Of a stretch of 46,418 nt of DNA, positions 34,662 to 43,140 are shown piece by piece; the stretch's first letter is position 1; the number at the start of each line of letters is the position of its first letter. This DNA comes from Candidatus Poribacteria bacterium (GTDB lineage: Bacteria; Poribacteria; WGA-4E; GCA-2687025), in the NCBI GenBank assembly GCA_016866785.1, contig VGLH01000013.1:1-46418 (forward strand), read 5' to 3'. The translations under genes and the position numbers were made by a program. Under the pieces are notes generated by a model. It was not told where the DNA came from. It made no database searches and worked only from the letters and a program-made list of their open reading frames with translations.

Positions 34662-35783
34662 TTACTCCTGAACGCCGTGGGCGGAGCGAAGCAGGTCAAG
34701 CGCCGTCTCGATCCGTGCGACCGCTTTCTGTTCCAGCTCGAGCGCTTGTGCGAGCGTCGCGGCTTCGCCGTCGCGCATCTCCTGCGTCCAGCTCTTCCCG
34801 TCGGCGAGTTGCCAAGGGAACGGCGCGTTCCCGCGTCCCGCCTTCAGCGCCTCGACGATCCGCTCGTAGTCGGCAGCGGCTCCTCTGAGCGCGTCGCGGG
34901 CGGCTCCATCGAGCTCCCCGGCGATGGATCGCAGGTAGCGCACTGCGCTCGAACGCGCGTCGATCAGGCTCATGTAGCACCAGGCGTTGACATGCGTCAG
35001 GAACCCTGAGTCCTCGGCCTTGGCGAACATCGCCGCGTTCCGCAGGTCTCGGATCCAGGCATCGTACGCGGCGAATCCGCTCGCGTAGGACCCGTATTTC
35101 GGTGTGTTGGCGATCTCGACGGCGATCTCGAGCGACCGGATGATCGCTTCGGCATTGGGGCGATGGGCTCCCGACGCGTCGATGCTGCGGGCAGTCCACG
35201 GTTCATCGGGAGCCCAGACGCTCTCGACGATCCAGGGGAACTTCGTGGCGGGCTCGTAGTGGTCAGTCTTGAGGTAGTAGTCGCGGCAGAGGAGGACTTC
35301 GCCGCCCTTCTCGTAGCCGGTGATGACGCCCCAGTCCGCGTGCTCGACCAGCTGGATGCCCAGCACGGGGCGTCCCGCGTCGATGGACTCGACGATGAAC
35401 CGCCGGGCTTTCGCGACCTCGTCGGGGTTCTTGAGGTCGGCCGAGCAGAACTCCCCGCCATATCCAAACGCCACGCGAGCTGGGCTTTCGTGGTTGAATC
35501 CCACGTTCGCGTCGGGAGCGCTCGGACACCACTGCGGTTGACGGATGTGCAGTCGGAACGCCGCGCCGGAGAGACCCATCACGTCATCGTACGTGACATC
35601 CGAGCCAAGTGCGCGTAACGCGACCGTCAACGCGCCAATGAAGGTGTTCTCGGTTCCCTTGCCCCACTCCAGCCGCTCGACGCCAGGGATCGTCCTACGG
35701 TCCATCGTCTGTCCTTCCTGGATTGCTGCGAGTAGCGCGGACGGGGTGAGGAACACGTACAAGATAGCGATACGGCACACCAT
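34662..35783 (-). CDS. Secreted papain/BtrH-like protein, single module
   Basis: A 373-residue exported protein with a signal peptide (MVCRIAILYVFLTPSALLAA). Its one module matches unit 2 of the downstream gene: ENTFIGALTVALRALG, YDDVMGLSGAAFRL, WCPSAPDAN, ADWGVITGYEKGG, then the helical part AAYDAWIRDLRN and IDARSSAVRYLRS. The position of the usual catalytic Cys is occupied by Gly/Ala. The ATG at 35783 follows AGGAGG by eight bases; the frame extends 33 bp further up without a site. It is the first gene of a two-gene set; the three modules in the set probably arose by duplication. Extracytoplasmic ligand binding or a changed hydrolase are both possible. Confidence 0.72.
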   Translation of the reverse strand: MVCRIAILYVFLTPSALLAAIQEGQTMDRRTIPGVERLEWGKGTENTFIGALTVALRALGSDVTYDDVMGLSGAAFRLHIRQPQWCPSAPDANVGFNHESPARVAFGYGGEFCSADLKNPDEVAKARRFIVESIDAGRPVLGIQLVEHADWGVITGYEKGGEVLLCRDYYLKTDHYEPATKFPWIVESVWAPDEPWTARSIDASGAHRPNAEAIIRSLEIAVEIANTPKYGSYASGFAAYDAWIRDLRNAAMFAKAEDSGFLTHVNAWCYMSLIDARSSAVRYLRSIAGELDGAARDALRGAAADYERIVEALKAGRGNAPFPWQLADGKSWTQEMRDGEAATLAQALELEQKAVARIETALDLLRSAHGVQE

Positions 35784-35914
35784 GGCAGATGCCTCCTGCC
35801 TTGCCCGTTGCGCCATACCAGCCGTCGTGTCGAGTGGGTCTGGGTACTAGGACGTGCCGCCGTCAAGTCCCGTTGCGGCGAATCGCGAGCGTTGGGAGAG
35901 GGCGGGGCACGCGA

Positions 35915-35948
35915 AGCGCCGTCCGGTGATGCGGGACCGGACGGCGCT
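35915..35948. terminator. Perfect 13-bp GC-rich hairpin
   Basis: AGCGCCGTCCGGT (35915-35927), an 8-base loop, then ACCGGACGGCGCT (35936-35948). It lies just past the folD stop on the minus strand and before the secreted-protein gene. No T-run follows on either strand, so it is not a textbook terminator; it may still end folD transcription or stabilise its 3' end. Confidence 0.45.
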
Positions 35949-35980
35949 GCGTGAAACGTGGGTCGCATGGCGGCTCGTGG

Positions 35981-36877
35981 CTAGACGCCCGAGCGACTGT
36001 GCTGCAGGTTCGCGGCGCGGATCGTGTTCCGCACCAGCATGGCGATGGTCATCGGACCGACCCCGCCGGGAACCGGTGAGATCGCCGACGCAACTTGGCT
36101 CGCCGACTCGAAGTGCACGTCGCCGACGATTCGGTAGCCCTTCGGAGCCGACTCGTCTGCCACCCGGTTCACGCCGACGTCGATGACGGCGCACCCCGGC
36201 TTCAACATCTCGCCGGTCACGACCTCCGGGCTCCCGGCGGCGGCGATGACGATGTCGGCATCCCGCGTGTAGACTGAGAAGTCAGGTGTCGCGGTGTGGC
36301 AGACGGTAACCGTCGCGTTCCCGCGAGGCGTTTTCTGGACGAGCATGTTCATCAACGGCTTGCCCACGACGTTCGATCTGCCGAGGATCACAGCGTGCTT
36401 CCCGGCAGGTTCGCATCGGGCTCGAAGCATCATCTCGACGATGCCGCTCGGCGTGCAGGGCTCGAACAACGGAGCCCCGACGACGGCTTGCCCGACGTTC
36501 GTCGGGTGGAACCCGTCGACGTCCTTGCGATAGTCCAGCGCCTCGATGACGCGAGTCGACGATATCTGGCGCGGGAGCGGCATCTGTACCAAGATACCGT
36601 TGACGGCGGCGGCGGCGTTCAGTTGGTCGATGAGCGCGAGTAACTCGTCCTCCGTGGTCGAAGCCGGCAGCACGATGGTCTTCTCGGTGATCCCGACCCG
36701 CTCGCACGCCTGACCCTTGCGGTTGACGTAGACGTGAGACGCGGGGTCGTCTCCCACCAGAACTACCGTCAGGTGCGGCGTAACGCCCGTGTCGGCTCGG
36801 AACGACTCGACTTCCTTGGCGACCTCTCGCTCAATGGTGCGGGCGATCTTCTTGCCGTCGATGATTTCTGCGGACAT
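35981..36877 (-). CDS. folD: Bifunctional methylene-THF dehydrogenase/methenyl-THF cyclohydrolase
   Basis: A 298-residue folate enzyme that interconverts 5,10-methylene- and 10-formyl-tetrahydrofolate. It has SHVYVNRKGQACERVGI with catalytic K54, the LVQMPLPRQI motif, DVDGFHPTNVGQ, the Rossmann motif VILGRSNVVGKPL, and PVPGGVGPMTIAMLV near the end. Length and motif order are standard. It is the only gene between the hairpin and a 58-bp divergent gap shared with the DUF4159 gene. Cytoplasmic and probably essential. Confidence 0.96.
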   Translation of the reverse strand: MSAEIIDGKKIARTIEREVAKEVESFRADTGVTPHLTVVLVGDDPASHVYVNRKGQACERVGITEKTIVLPASTTEDELLALIDQLNAAAAVNGILVQMPLPRQISSTRVIEALDYRKDVDGFHPTNVGQAVVGAPLFEPCTPSGIVEMMLRARCEPAGKHAVILGRSNVVGKPLMNMLVQKTPRGNATVTVCHTATPDFSVYTRDADIVIAAAGSPEVVTGEMLKPGCAVIDVGVNRVADESAPKGYRIVGDVHFESASQVASAISPVPGGVGPMTIAMLVRNTIRAANLQHSRSGV

Positions 36878-36935
36878 AGGCTATCCTTAGTGCGTCGTGC
36901 AGAGCTCGGCGGAACGGACGACCGGGAGGCGGACG

Positions 36936-38300
36936 ATGCATTTGCGGCGTGTGCAGACGGGGCTGAGTCGCGGGTCGCGCGGCGCGATGACGATCTCGTT
37001 CGCTCTGCACCTGGTCGGTTTGGTCGGGGTGTCGGTATACCTGGTTGCGACACGGCTCCCGTACGCCGATGAGTCCCAACTCGCCATCGAGTGGGTGGAG
37101 CTCCCACAGGAGCAGGTGCGCCGGCTGTTCCCTCGCAAGGAGCCGATGCCTGTCACGAAGACGATGCCTCTCACCGTCGCGACGCGCACAACGCCAATGG
37201 CGACCTTCTCGCCCAACATGATACCGGAAGTCGTGAGGCGCTCAAGCAACGTCCTGACACAGAGCGTCGAGGTGAACCCTCACCCCGTTCGTACCGCGTT
37301 GCCGCAGATCACAACCGCAGCCTCTTTGAACACTAGCCGAGCATCCGCCACGCTGCCAGAGCGTTCGAGCACGCCCTTCGGCGACACGTCTGGGCGAGGC
37401 GTCGAGACGGGCAGAACGCGTGCCGCCGCCGGTGTGCTGGGAAGGCAGGGCTTGTCCATCGTCGAATCGACCGGCACGCAGGGCTTGGGCATCTCCCAGC
37501 CGAAGTTCGTCGATACGACGGCGCTCTTAGCGGATGCCCAGCTCGGAGCCGTGCTCCAGGGCAAGGGGCGCGACATCACGGGTCACATTCGGATCATCCG
37601 CGTCAAGCACACGCTGTCGGACTGGTGGCAAGACCCGACGGCGATGGCGAGCATGATCGAGAACATCCAGGCGAACACGCGCCTCCGCGCCGACATGAAA
37701 TTCGAGGGAGGCGCGCTTCCACTCACGGACGACCGAATCCTCGACGCGCCCCTGCTCGTCATGACGGGACACGACAAGGACATCACCGTGTCGCGGAACA
37801 TGGTTCGCGGCGGGCCCCTAACCGACGGGCTGACAGATGCCGAGCGCGTGAACCTGCGTCGCTACCTGCTCGACCGCAAGGGTACCCTCTTCTTCGACGA
37901 TTGCGGTTTCAACGGCATCTTCGCCGAGCAGGTCCGGCAAGAGCTGCGCCACATCTTGCCCGAGTACGACCTACAGGACATCCCGCACAACCACGAAATC
38001 TACACGGTGTATTACGAACTATCGGGTCCGCCCACCGGCGGCGACGTGTTCTGGAACTCCGAGAACAACCCCCAAGTATCGCGGTTCCGTTCGCACAAGG
38101 GCATTACCATCGACGGCAGGCTGGCGGTCCTCTACAACCGCAAGGACTACATGTGCGCCATGGAGACCGCCGAGATCGAGAGCCGCACCATGCTCCGCCT
38201 GCGACGTTCGCCCGACGTGTATCGGTTCATGACGAATCTGCTCGTCTACGCGATGAAGTACGGCGGCAACGTCGATCGGACGCACTACTCCTCGCGCTGA
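36936..38300 (+). CDS. DUF4159 protein with N-terminal membrane anchor
   Basis: A 454-residue protein. A membrane span near residues 20-40 (MTISFALHLVGLVGVSVYLV) is followed by a low-complexity, TonB-like linker to about 210. The DUF4159 domain fills the rest: HIRIIRVKHTLSDWWQDP, LLVMTGHDKDITV, a FFDDCGFNG motif, and the diagnostic GPPTGGDVF and GRLAVLYNRKDYMCAMET. DUF4159 proteins have a glutamine-amidotransferase-like fold and usually accompany BatA-type membrane proteins; the partial gene at the left edge may be of that kind but is far away. GGGAGG precedes the ATG by seven bases. Function is unknown. Confidence 0.85.
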   Translation: MHLRRVQTGLSRGSRGAMTISFALHLVGLVGVSVYLVATRLPYADESQLAIEWVELPQEQVRRLFPRKEPMPVTKTMPLTVATRTTPMATFSPNMIPEVVRRSSNVLTQSVEVNPHPVRTALPQITTAASLNTSRASATLPERSSTPFGDTSGRGVETGRTRAAAGVLGRQGLSIVESTGTQGLGISQPKFVDTTALLADAQLGAVLQGKGRDITGHIRIIRVKHTLSDWWQDPTAMASMIENIQANTRLRADMKFEGGALPLTDDRILDAPLLVMTGHDKDITVSRNMVRGGPLTDGLTDAERVNLRRYLLDRKGTLFFDDCGFNGIFAEQVRQELRHILPEYDLQDIPHNHEIYTVYYELSGPPTGGDVFWNSENNPQVSRFRSHKGITIDGRLAVLYNRKDYMCAMETAEIESRTMLRLRRSPDVYRFMTNLLVYAMKYGGNVDRTHYSSR

Positions 38301-38372
38301 GCTTGCCCTCTCCTCCCGGTTGCACGTAACCTACCCGTCGTTCCGCTCCCGACGAAGCCTTCGAGGACGCGC

Positions 38373-39773
38373 ATGCTGGCATCCGTTTGTTTCGATGTCG
38401 AAGACCTCGTCACGCCGGAGAGCGATGACGCCGCGAAGTGGATCGCGTCGATCATGGAGTCGGTAGGTCTCACCGGCACGTTCTTCCTCGTCGGCGAGAA
38501 AGTGCGCCTGCTCCGAGAACGCGGCAGAGAAGACGTCATCAGCCACCTGAAGGCCCACGAGCTCGGGTTCCACTCGACGTGGCATTCGGTTCCCCCAACC
38601 GTCTGCGCGGTGTGCGAGGACGCATCGTTTCTGGGCGGAGTGCAGCGACTCATGGAGCGCGAGCGCGACGGCTGGGAACTCGCCGAGGCGATCCTCGGGA
38701 CGCGTCTCATCGGCTGGGCGACGACCGGCGGCTCATGGACGCCGTCGCTCTGCGGGCTGATGCATCAGTTCGGCGGCGTGCAGGCGTACTCTCCGGCGTG
38801 CTTCGGCGAACACAGCGTGGTGTGGTACGGCAACTGCCTGAATTTCGGACAGCTCATCGGCGGTCTGGACGCCTCGTTCGCCAACGACGGCGACTATGCA
38901 AACGCCATCGCTCGGTTCGAGACGGCGCTGGAATCCGCGCTCAACTCGACGCGCGACTGGCAGGGCTTGTTCGGCGGACACCCGACGCGGGTGATCTCGC
39001 ATGAGTTCTGGGACGGCGTCAACTTCCAGGGCAGCGCGAATCCGCCGCGCGATCAGTGGAAGCGCCAGCCGCTGCGCACGCCGGACGAGATCGACACGGC
39101 GCAGCGCAACTTTGAGAACTTCTGCAAGAGGCTCATTGCCGACCCGCGTCTTCGCTTGGTTCCGCTGTCCGAAGCGGCGCGCCGGTTCAGTTCGCAGAGC
39201 CCGGGATGCTCGGGCAGTGCGCTGTTGGAAGTCGCCCGACGCATCTCTGACGAGGAACGACCCGTCTTTACCGAGTCGTTCTCGACGGCGGAGCTGCTCG
39301 TCATGATGGCGTACGCCGTCCTCCTCGGCAGAACGGACGGCGCGTGGTTCGTGCGACCGACCGCCTTCGGGCCCGATGCGATGCCGCCTGAGAGCGAGCC
39401 CCGACGTGTACCTCGCACCGCACTCACGGCGCTCGCGTCGGATGTCACCGCGAGCCTGGCAGACACCGGCTGTATTCCGGCGACGGCGACTGTCGCCGAC
39501 CTGACGCTCTCGGCGGGACAGGTCCTCGTCGCCTTTGCGCGAGCCCTGCTGCGTCCAGACGCGGAGCACTTCGACGTCTCGTCGGTTCCGTCCTACCCGT
39601 CCGTCGGCGACGAGATCGCCGAGCGGGCGCGCAGCGGCATCCGAGGTTGGCGCATGCACTCCGAGTCGTTGGACACGACTCGAATCGAAGAGGCGGCGCG
39701 ACTGCAGACGTGGACCCTCAAACCCGCGTGGCTGCGAGGCAAGCTGCCCTGGGAGGAGCACCACCACGACTGA
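38373..39773 (+). CDS. Polysaccharide deacetylase-like (NodB) protein with C-terminal extension
   Basis: A 466-residue protein. The first 290 residues follow the NodB fold of the polysaccharide-deacetylase group: MLASVCFDVEDLVTPES with D8 and E10/D11 near the metal, GLTGTFFLVGEKV, and ELGFHSTWHS with two histidines (about 67 and 71) of the metal site. The region after about residue 300 (STAELLVMMAYAVLLGRTDG) is extra and I do not recognise it; SAGQVLVAFARALL recalls repeated helical units of surface-attachment modules. No signal peptide is present, so it may not act on external polymers. It begins 72 bp after the DUF4159 stop and precedes a BNR-repeat gene by 29 bp. Confidence 0.78.
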   Translation: MLASVCFDVEDLVTPESDDAAKWIASIMESVGLTGTFFLVGEKVRLLRERGREDVISHLKAHELGFHSTWHSVPPTVCAVCEDASFLGGVQRLMERERDGWELAEAILGTRLIGWATTGGSWTPSLCGLMHQFGGVQAYSPACFGEHSVVWYGNCLNFGQLIGGLDASFANDGDYANAIARFETALESALNSTRDWQGLFGGHPTRVISHEFWDGVNFQGSANPPRDQWKRQPLRTPDEIDTAQRNFENFCKRLIADPRLRLVPLSEAARRFSSQSPGCSGSALLEVARRISDEERPVFTESFSTAELLVMMAYAVLLGRTDGAWFVRPTAFGPDAMPPESEPRRVPRTALTALASDVTASLADTGCIPATATVADLTLSAGQVLVAFARALLRPDAEHFDVSSVPSYPSVGDEIAERARSGIRGWRMHSESLDTTRIEEAARLQTWTLKPAWLRGKLPWEEHHHD

Positions 39774-39802
39774 CACGCGACGTCGAGGGTAAGGAGGAAC
39801 CC

Positions 39803-40732
39803 ATGCCGCTCTTGATCGCTCTGGCGCGACAGGCATATGTCATCCATAGTGAAGAAGGGCTCCCGCAGTCCATCTGCGAGACCGACCACGAGATCGCCGC
39901 TGCGGACGTGTCCGGGGAGCTTGGCGCCCTTGCCCTGGCGAACGGCGAGATCGTCATCGTCGGCTCGACCGACCATACCCGCATCGCGACCGGCATCGCC
40001 GAGCCTGTAGGCTCCCTGCTGGTGCGCAGCTCCGATCCGTTCCGTGCTCTGGTCGGAACCGATGACAGCGCCCATCTGTATTCGATCTCCGACGGCTCAC
40101 CAGGCGAGCGCGTCGCGGAGTTTGACGCGCTCGCCTGCCGCAAGGACTGGTACACGCCCTGGGGAGGACCTCCTGCCGTGCGCTGCCTGGCATCGAGCAG
40201 CGACGGTTGGGTCTATGCCGATATCCACGTCGGCAGCATCATGCGATCCCCCGACGGCGGTGCGTCTTGGGAACCGGTCACGCCGGAGCTCCACCCGGAC
40301 GTGCATCAGGTCGCTGTTACGCCAGCGGCTCCGTCGCGCGTCTATGCGAACACAGCGGATGCCGTATTCGTCAGCGACGACCGAGGCGCGAGTTGGCGTC
40401 AAGCAAGCCGAGGGTTGAGCGCGCGGTACGGACGCGGTCTCGCCGTCCACCCGACGGATCCCGATGTCGTGCTCGCATCGGTGAGCCGAGGACCACGCGG
40501 CGGCGACGCGCGCCTGTTCCGCTCCGAAGATGCTGGCAACACGTGGAATGCCGTCGTCGGCGAATTCCCGGCGTCGTGCGAGCGAAACATCGATACCTTT
40601 CAGATCGCCTTCACGCGCGACGGAGCGGCATGGGCGGCGGTCGGGACGACGCTCTATGTCGGACGCGATGGTGGCGCCGACTGGCGCTTCCACTGGGAAG
40701 CCCCGCAGGAAATACGGTTGTTGGCGTCGTAG
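39803..40732 (+). CDS. BNR/sortilin-type repeat (beta-propeller) protein
   Basis: A 309-residue protein with four BNR-like Asp-box motifs, SPDGGASWEPV, SDDRGASWRQA, SEDAGNTWNAV and GRDGGADWRF, at roughly 40-60 residue spacing in the second half. These build a beta-propeller like that of sortilin and sialidase-like repeats. No catalytic residues of a sialidase are seen and no signal peptide. AAGGAGG precedes the ATG by five bases. It sits between the deacetylase-like gene and a metal transporter, with gaps of 29 and 39 bp, so co-transcription is likely. The binding partner is unknown. Confidence 0.85.
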   Translation: MPLLIALARQAYVIHSEEGLPQSICETDHEIAAADVSGELGALALANGEIVIVGSTDHTRIATGIAEPVGSLLVRSSDPFRALVGTDDSAHLYSISDGSPGERVAEFDALACRKDWYTPWGGPPAVRCLASSSDGWVYADIHVGSIMRSPDGGASWEPVTPELHPDVHQVAVTPAAPSRVYANTADAVFVSDDRGASWRQASRGLSARYGRGLAVHPTDPDVVLASVSRGPRGGDARLFRSEDAGNTWNAVVGEFPASCERNIDTFQIAFTRDGAAWAAVGTTLYVGRDGGADWRFHWEAPQEIRLLAS

Positions 40733-40771
40733 CGCCCACACGTTCCGCGTCACGGATGGGGAGGAATGCGC

Positions 40772-42220
40772 ATGGCGAATGGGGAGAGCGCGACTTCGTC
40801 GCGCGAGTTCGAGCCGCTGCAGACGGCGGAGATGCCGGCTCGGACGAGGTCGTTCTGGCAGCTCGCGGGCCCCGGAGCCATTCTCGTCGGGCTGTCCATC
40901 GGCGCTGGCGAGATCATCGTATGGCCCCGCATCGCCGCTCAGTACGGCGGATCGATGGTGTGGGCGGCGGTCCTGGGCGTCTTCATGCAGCTCTGGATCA
41001 ACTTTGAGGTCGCCCGTTGGACCATCGTGACGGGCGAGAGCGTCTTCTCCGGGTTCGCGCGAACCTGGCGAGGCTTTGCGCTCATCTTCGCCCTGTTCAC
41101 CGTGTTCAGTTGGATCGCTCCCGGCTGGGGCAAAGCCTCGGGTTTGGCGTTGAAGGCGCTGCTGGTGGGACCCGACGGCTTCGGTTCCGGCACGTTCTGG
41201 ACAGCCGTCACATTCGGCTTGGTCGCGCTGCTCCTGCTCGGACCTAAGCTCGTCTACACGAGCGTCGAACGAACGATCGCCGTGCTGATCGTGATCGTCA
41301 TCGGCGGATTGGTCGCCGTCGCGGTCGGGGTCGGAACCGCCGAGCACTGGGGCGAGCTGGGACGTGGCATCGTCAGTGTCGGACGAATCGAGCCCGGCAT
41401 GGACATCAAGTCGCTCTTCATCGCGACGGTCTTCGCCGGCGCCGGAGGAACCGCGAACCTGTTCTACACCTTCTACCTCCGAGACAAGCACGTCGGCATG
41501 GGCTTGCGAATCCAGGGCATGGCGAACCCTCTGCGCGACCGCACCGAGAAAGCCCCCACGCCAGGGTACACCTACGACGACGCGAACCCTGAGAACGCCG
41601 CGCGGTTCCGCTCCTGGTTCTCCTACGCGCGCCGCGATCAGCTGCTCTTCTTCTGGTTCCTGAACACGGTGACGATCCTGCTGTTCGTCTTTGGCGCGCT
41701 GTGCGTGCTCCGTCCGCAGGGCATCGTACCGCAGGCAGGGACGCTCATCTGGGACGAGGCGGCGGTTCTCGCGGAGGTGTGGGGCGAGACAGGGCGGACC
41801 ATCTTCCTGCTGGTGGGCGTCGCGACACTCTTCTCGACACAGTTGGCGCTGATCGACGGATGCGCGAGGTCGCTGTCGGACATCGTCTACTTCAACGTGC
41901 CAAAGGCTCGGAAGCGCGGCGTGGCTTGGTGGTACATCCTCTTCGCCGCCGCATGGATGGTCGTCGGTACGGGTCTGACGTGGTTCATGGAACAGCGGAA
42001 CATCACCGAGTTGGGGTTCGTGTTCAACTCGGCGTACATCGGCGGGTTCGCGATGGCGGTCTACGTGCCGCTGCTGCTCTACATGAACCTGAAGCGTCTT
42101 CCGAAGTCGGCGCGTCCGGGTCCCGTGCACACGGCGTTCATGGTGATCGCCAGCCTGATCTACGTCGGCTTCGCCGTCGCGTCGACCGTGTGGGAGATCG
42201 GACGGATCGCTACGGGATGA
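40772..42220 (+). CDS. Nramp-related membrane transporter lacking the DPGN motif
   Basis: A 482-residue protein with about 11 membrane helices in the LeuT-like arrangement of Nramp proteins (for example GPGAILVGLSIGAGEIIVWPR near residue 34). In true Nramp transporters this place holds DPGN and helix 6 has a MPH motif; here they read GAGE and GAGGTANLF, so the metal site is changed. Such Nramp-related proteins include Mg2+ and Al3+ carriers and proteins of unknown substrate. The ATG at 40772 is favoured because GGGGAGG is seven bases upstream; the ATG at 40766 is too close to it. The gene's stop overlaps convergent hisG by 11 bp. Confidence 0.85.
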   Translation: MANGESATSSREFEPLQTAEMPARTRSFWQLAGPGAILVGLSIGAGEIIVWPRIAAQYGGSMVWAAVLGVFMQLWINFEVARWTIVTGESVFSGFARTWRGFALIFALFTVFSWIAPGWGKASGLALKALLVGPDGFGSGTFWTAVTFGLVALLLLGPKLVYTSVERTIAVLIVIVIGGLVAVAVGVGTAEHWGELGRGIVSVGRIEPGMDIKSLFIATVFAGAGGTANLFYTFYLRDKHVGMGLRIQGMANPLRDRTEKAPTPGYTYDDANPENAARFRSWFSYARRDQLLFFWFLNTVTILLFVFGALCVLRPQGIVPQAGTLIWDEAAVLAEVWGETGRTIFLLVGVATLFSTQLALIDGCARSLSDIVYFNVPKARKRGVAWWYILFAAAWMVVGTGLTWFMEQRNITELGFVFNSAYIGGFAMAVYVPLLLYMNLKRLPKSARPGPVHTAFMVIASLIYVGFAVASTVWEIGRIATG

Positions 42221-43082
42221 CCTTGTTGAGCGGGAACTCGATCAGGTCTTGCGCCCCGGCGCGGTGCAGGACCGGGATCAACGACCGTATCTGCGACTGA
42301 TCGACGACCGTCTCGACGGCGACCCAGTCTTCGTCCGCAAGGGTCGAGATCGTCGGGGTCTTCATCGCCGGCAGCACGCTGAGAACCTCTGAGAGACGCG
42401 CCTTCGGGGCGTTGAGCTTGAGCGCCACCTTGCTCTCTGCCGAGAGCGCGCCCTGCAGCAGCATCACGATGTCTTCCCCCTTGGCGCGCTTCCACGGGTC
42501 CGCCCAGCTCGCGCGGTTCGCCACGAGCACGGTCGCCGTCTCCATCATCGTGTCTACGATGCGCAGGTTGTTCGCCTCGATGGAGCTCCCGGTCTCCGTC
42601 AGATCGACGATGGCGTCGCACAGGTGCGGGATCTTCGCCTCGGTGACGCCGTGCGAGAATCGGATATCCGCCGTGACGGAGTGTTTGGCGAACCACTCGG
42701 AGACCGTCCGAACCAACTCCGTGTAGACCACCTTGCCGTTCAGGTCGTGGACGGACTGGATCGGCGATTCCTCGGGCACGGCGAGCACCCATCGGGCGGG
42801 TCGGTTCGTCGCGCGGCTGTAGACGAGCTCGGTCACGATCTCGACGTCTGCGCCGCACTCGCTGACCCAATCCTTCCCGGCGAACCCGATGTCGAGGATG
42901 TCCTTCTCGACGTAGAGCGCCATCTCCTGGGGTCGCAGCAGCATGCCGGTCAGTTCGGCGTCGTCGAACGAGATCGAGTACGACCGGGACGAAACGAAGA
43001 TTTGGTACCCCGCCTTGGCGAACAGGCGCGTCGTGGCTTCCTGCAGACTGCCCTTGGGGATACCGACGCGCAGGACGTTCAT
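42210..43082 (-). CDS. hisG: ATP phosphoribosyltransferase, long form
   Basis: A 290-residue enzyme that joins ATP and PRPP in the first step of histidine synthesis. It shows RVGIPKGSLQEATTRLFAKAG at the start, DIGFAGKDWV, and the PRPP-binding AIVDLTETGSSIEANN. The last 75 residues (VALKLNAPKARLSEVLSVLP onward) form the HisG_C regulatory domain that binds histidine, so this is the feedback-inhibited hexameric long form that needs no HisZ. It is not in a his operon here; the neighbours are unrelated. The 3' end overlaps the Nramp-like gene by 11 bp on the opposite strand. Confidence 0.96.
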   Translation of the reverse strand: MNVLRVGIPKGSLQEATTRLFAKAGYQIFVSSRSYSISFDDAELTGMLLRPQEMALYVEKDILDIGFAGKDWVSECGADVEIVTELVYSRATNRPARWVLAVPEESPIQSVHDLNGKVVYTELVRTVSEWFAKHSVTADIRFSHGVTEAKIPHLCDAIVDLTETGSSIEANNLRIVDTMMETATVLVANRASWADPWKRAKGEDIVMLLQGALSAESKVALKLNAPKARLSEVLSVLPAMKTPTISTLADEDWVAVETVVDQSQIRSLIPVLHRAGAQDLIEFPLNKVIP

Positions 43083-43140
43083 GGGACAGGCTCCGTCAAG
43101 TGACGCGGCGGCACCGAGCCGTCGTCGCTACCCCACCATG

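Noticed and set aside
40097-42130. Minus-strand open frame of 677 codons across the Nramp-like gene
   Set aside because: The plus-strand gene has clear membrane helices and a ribosome-binding site; the antisense product is His/Arg/Asp-rich without a fold pattern.
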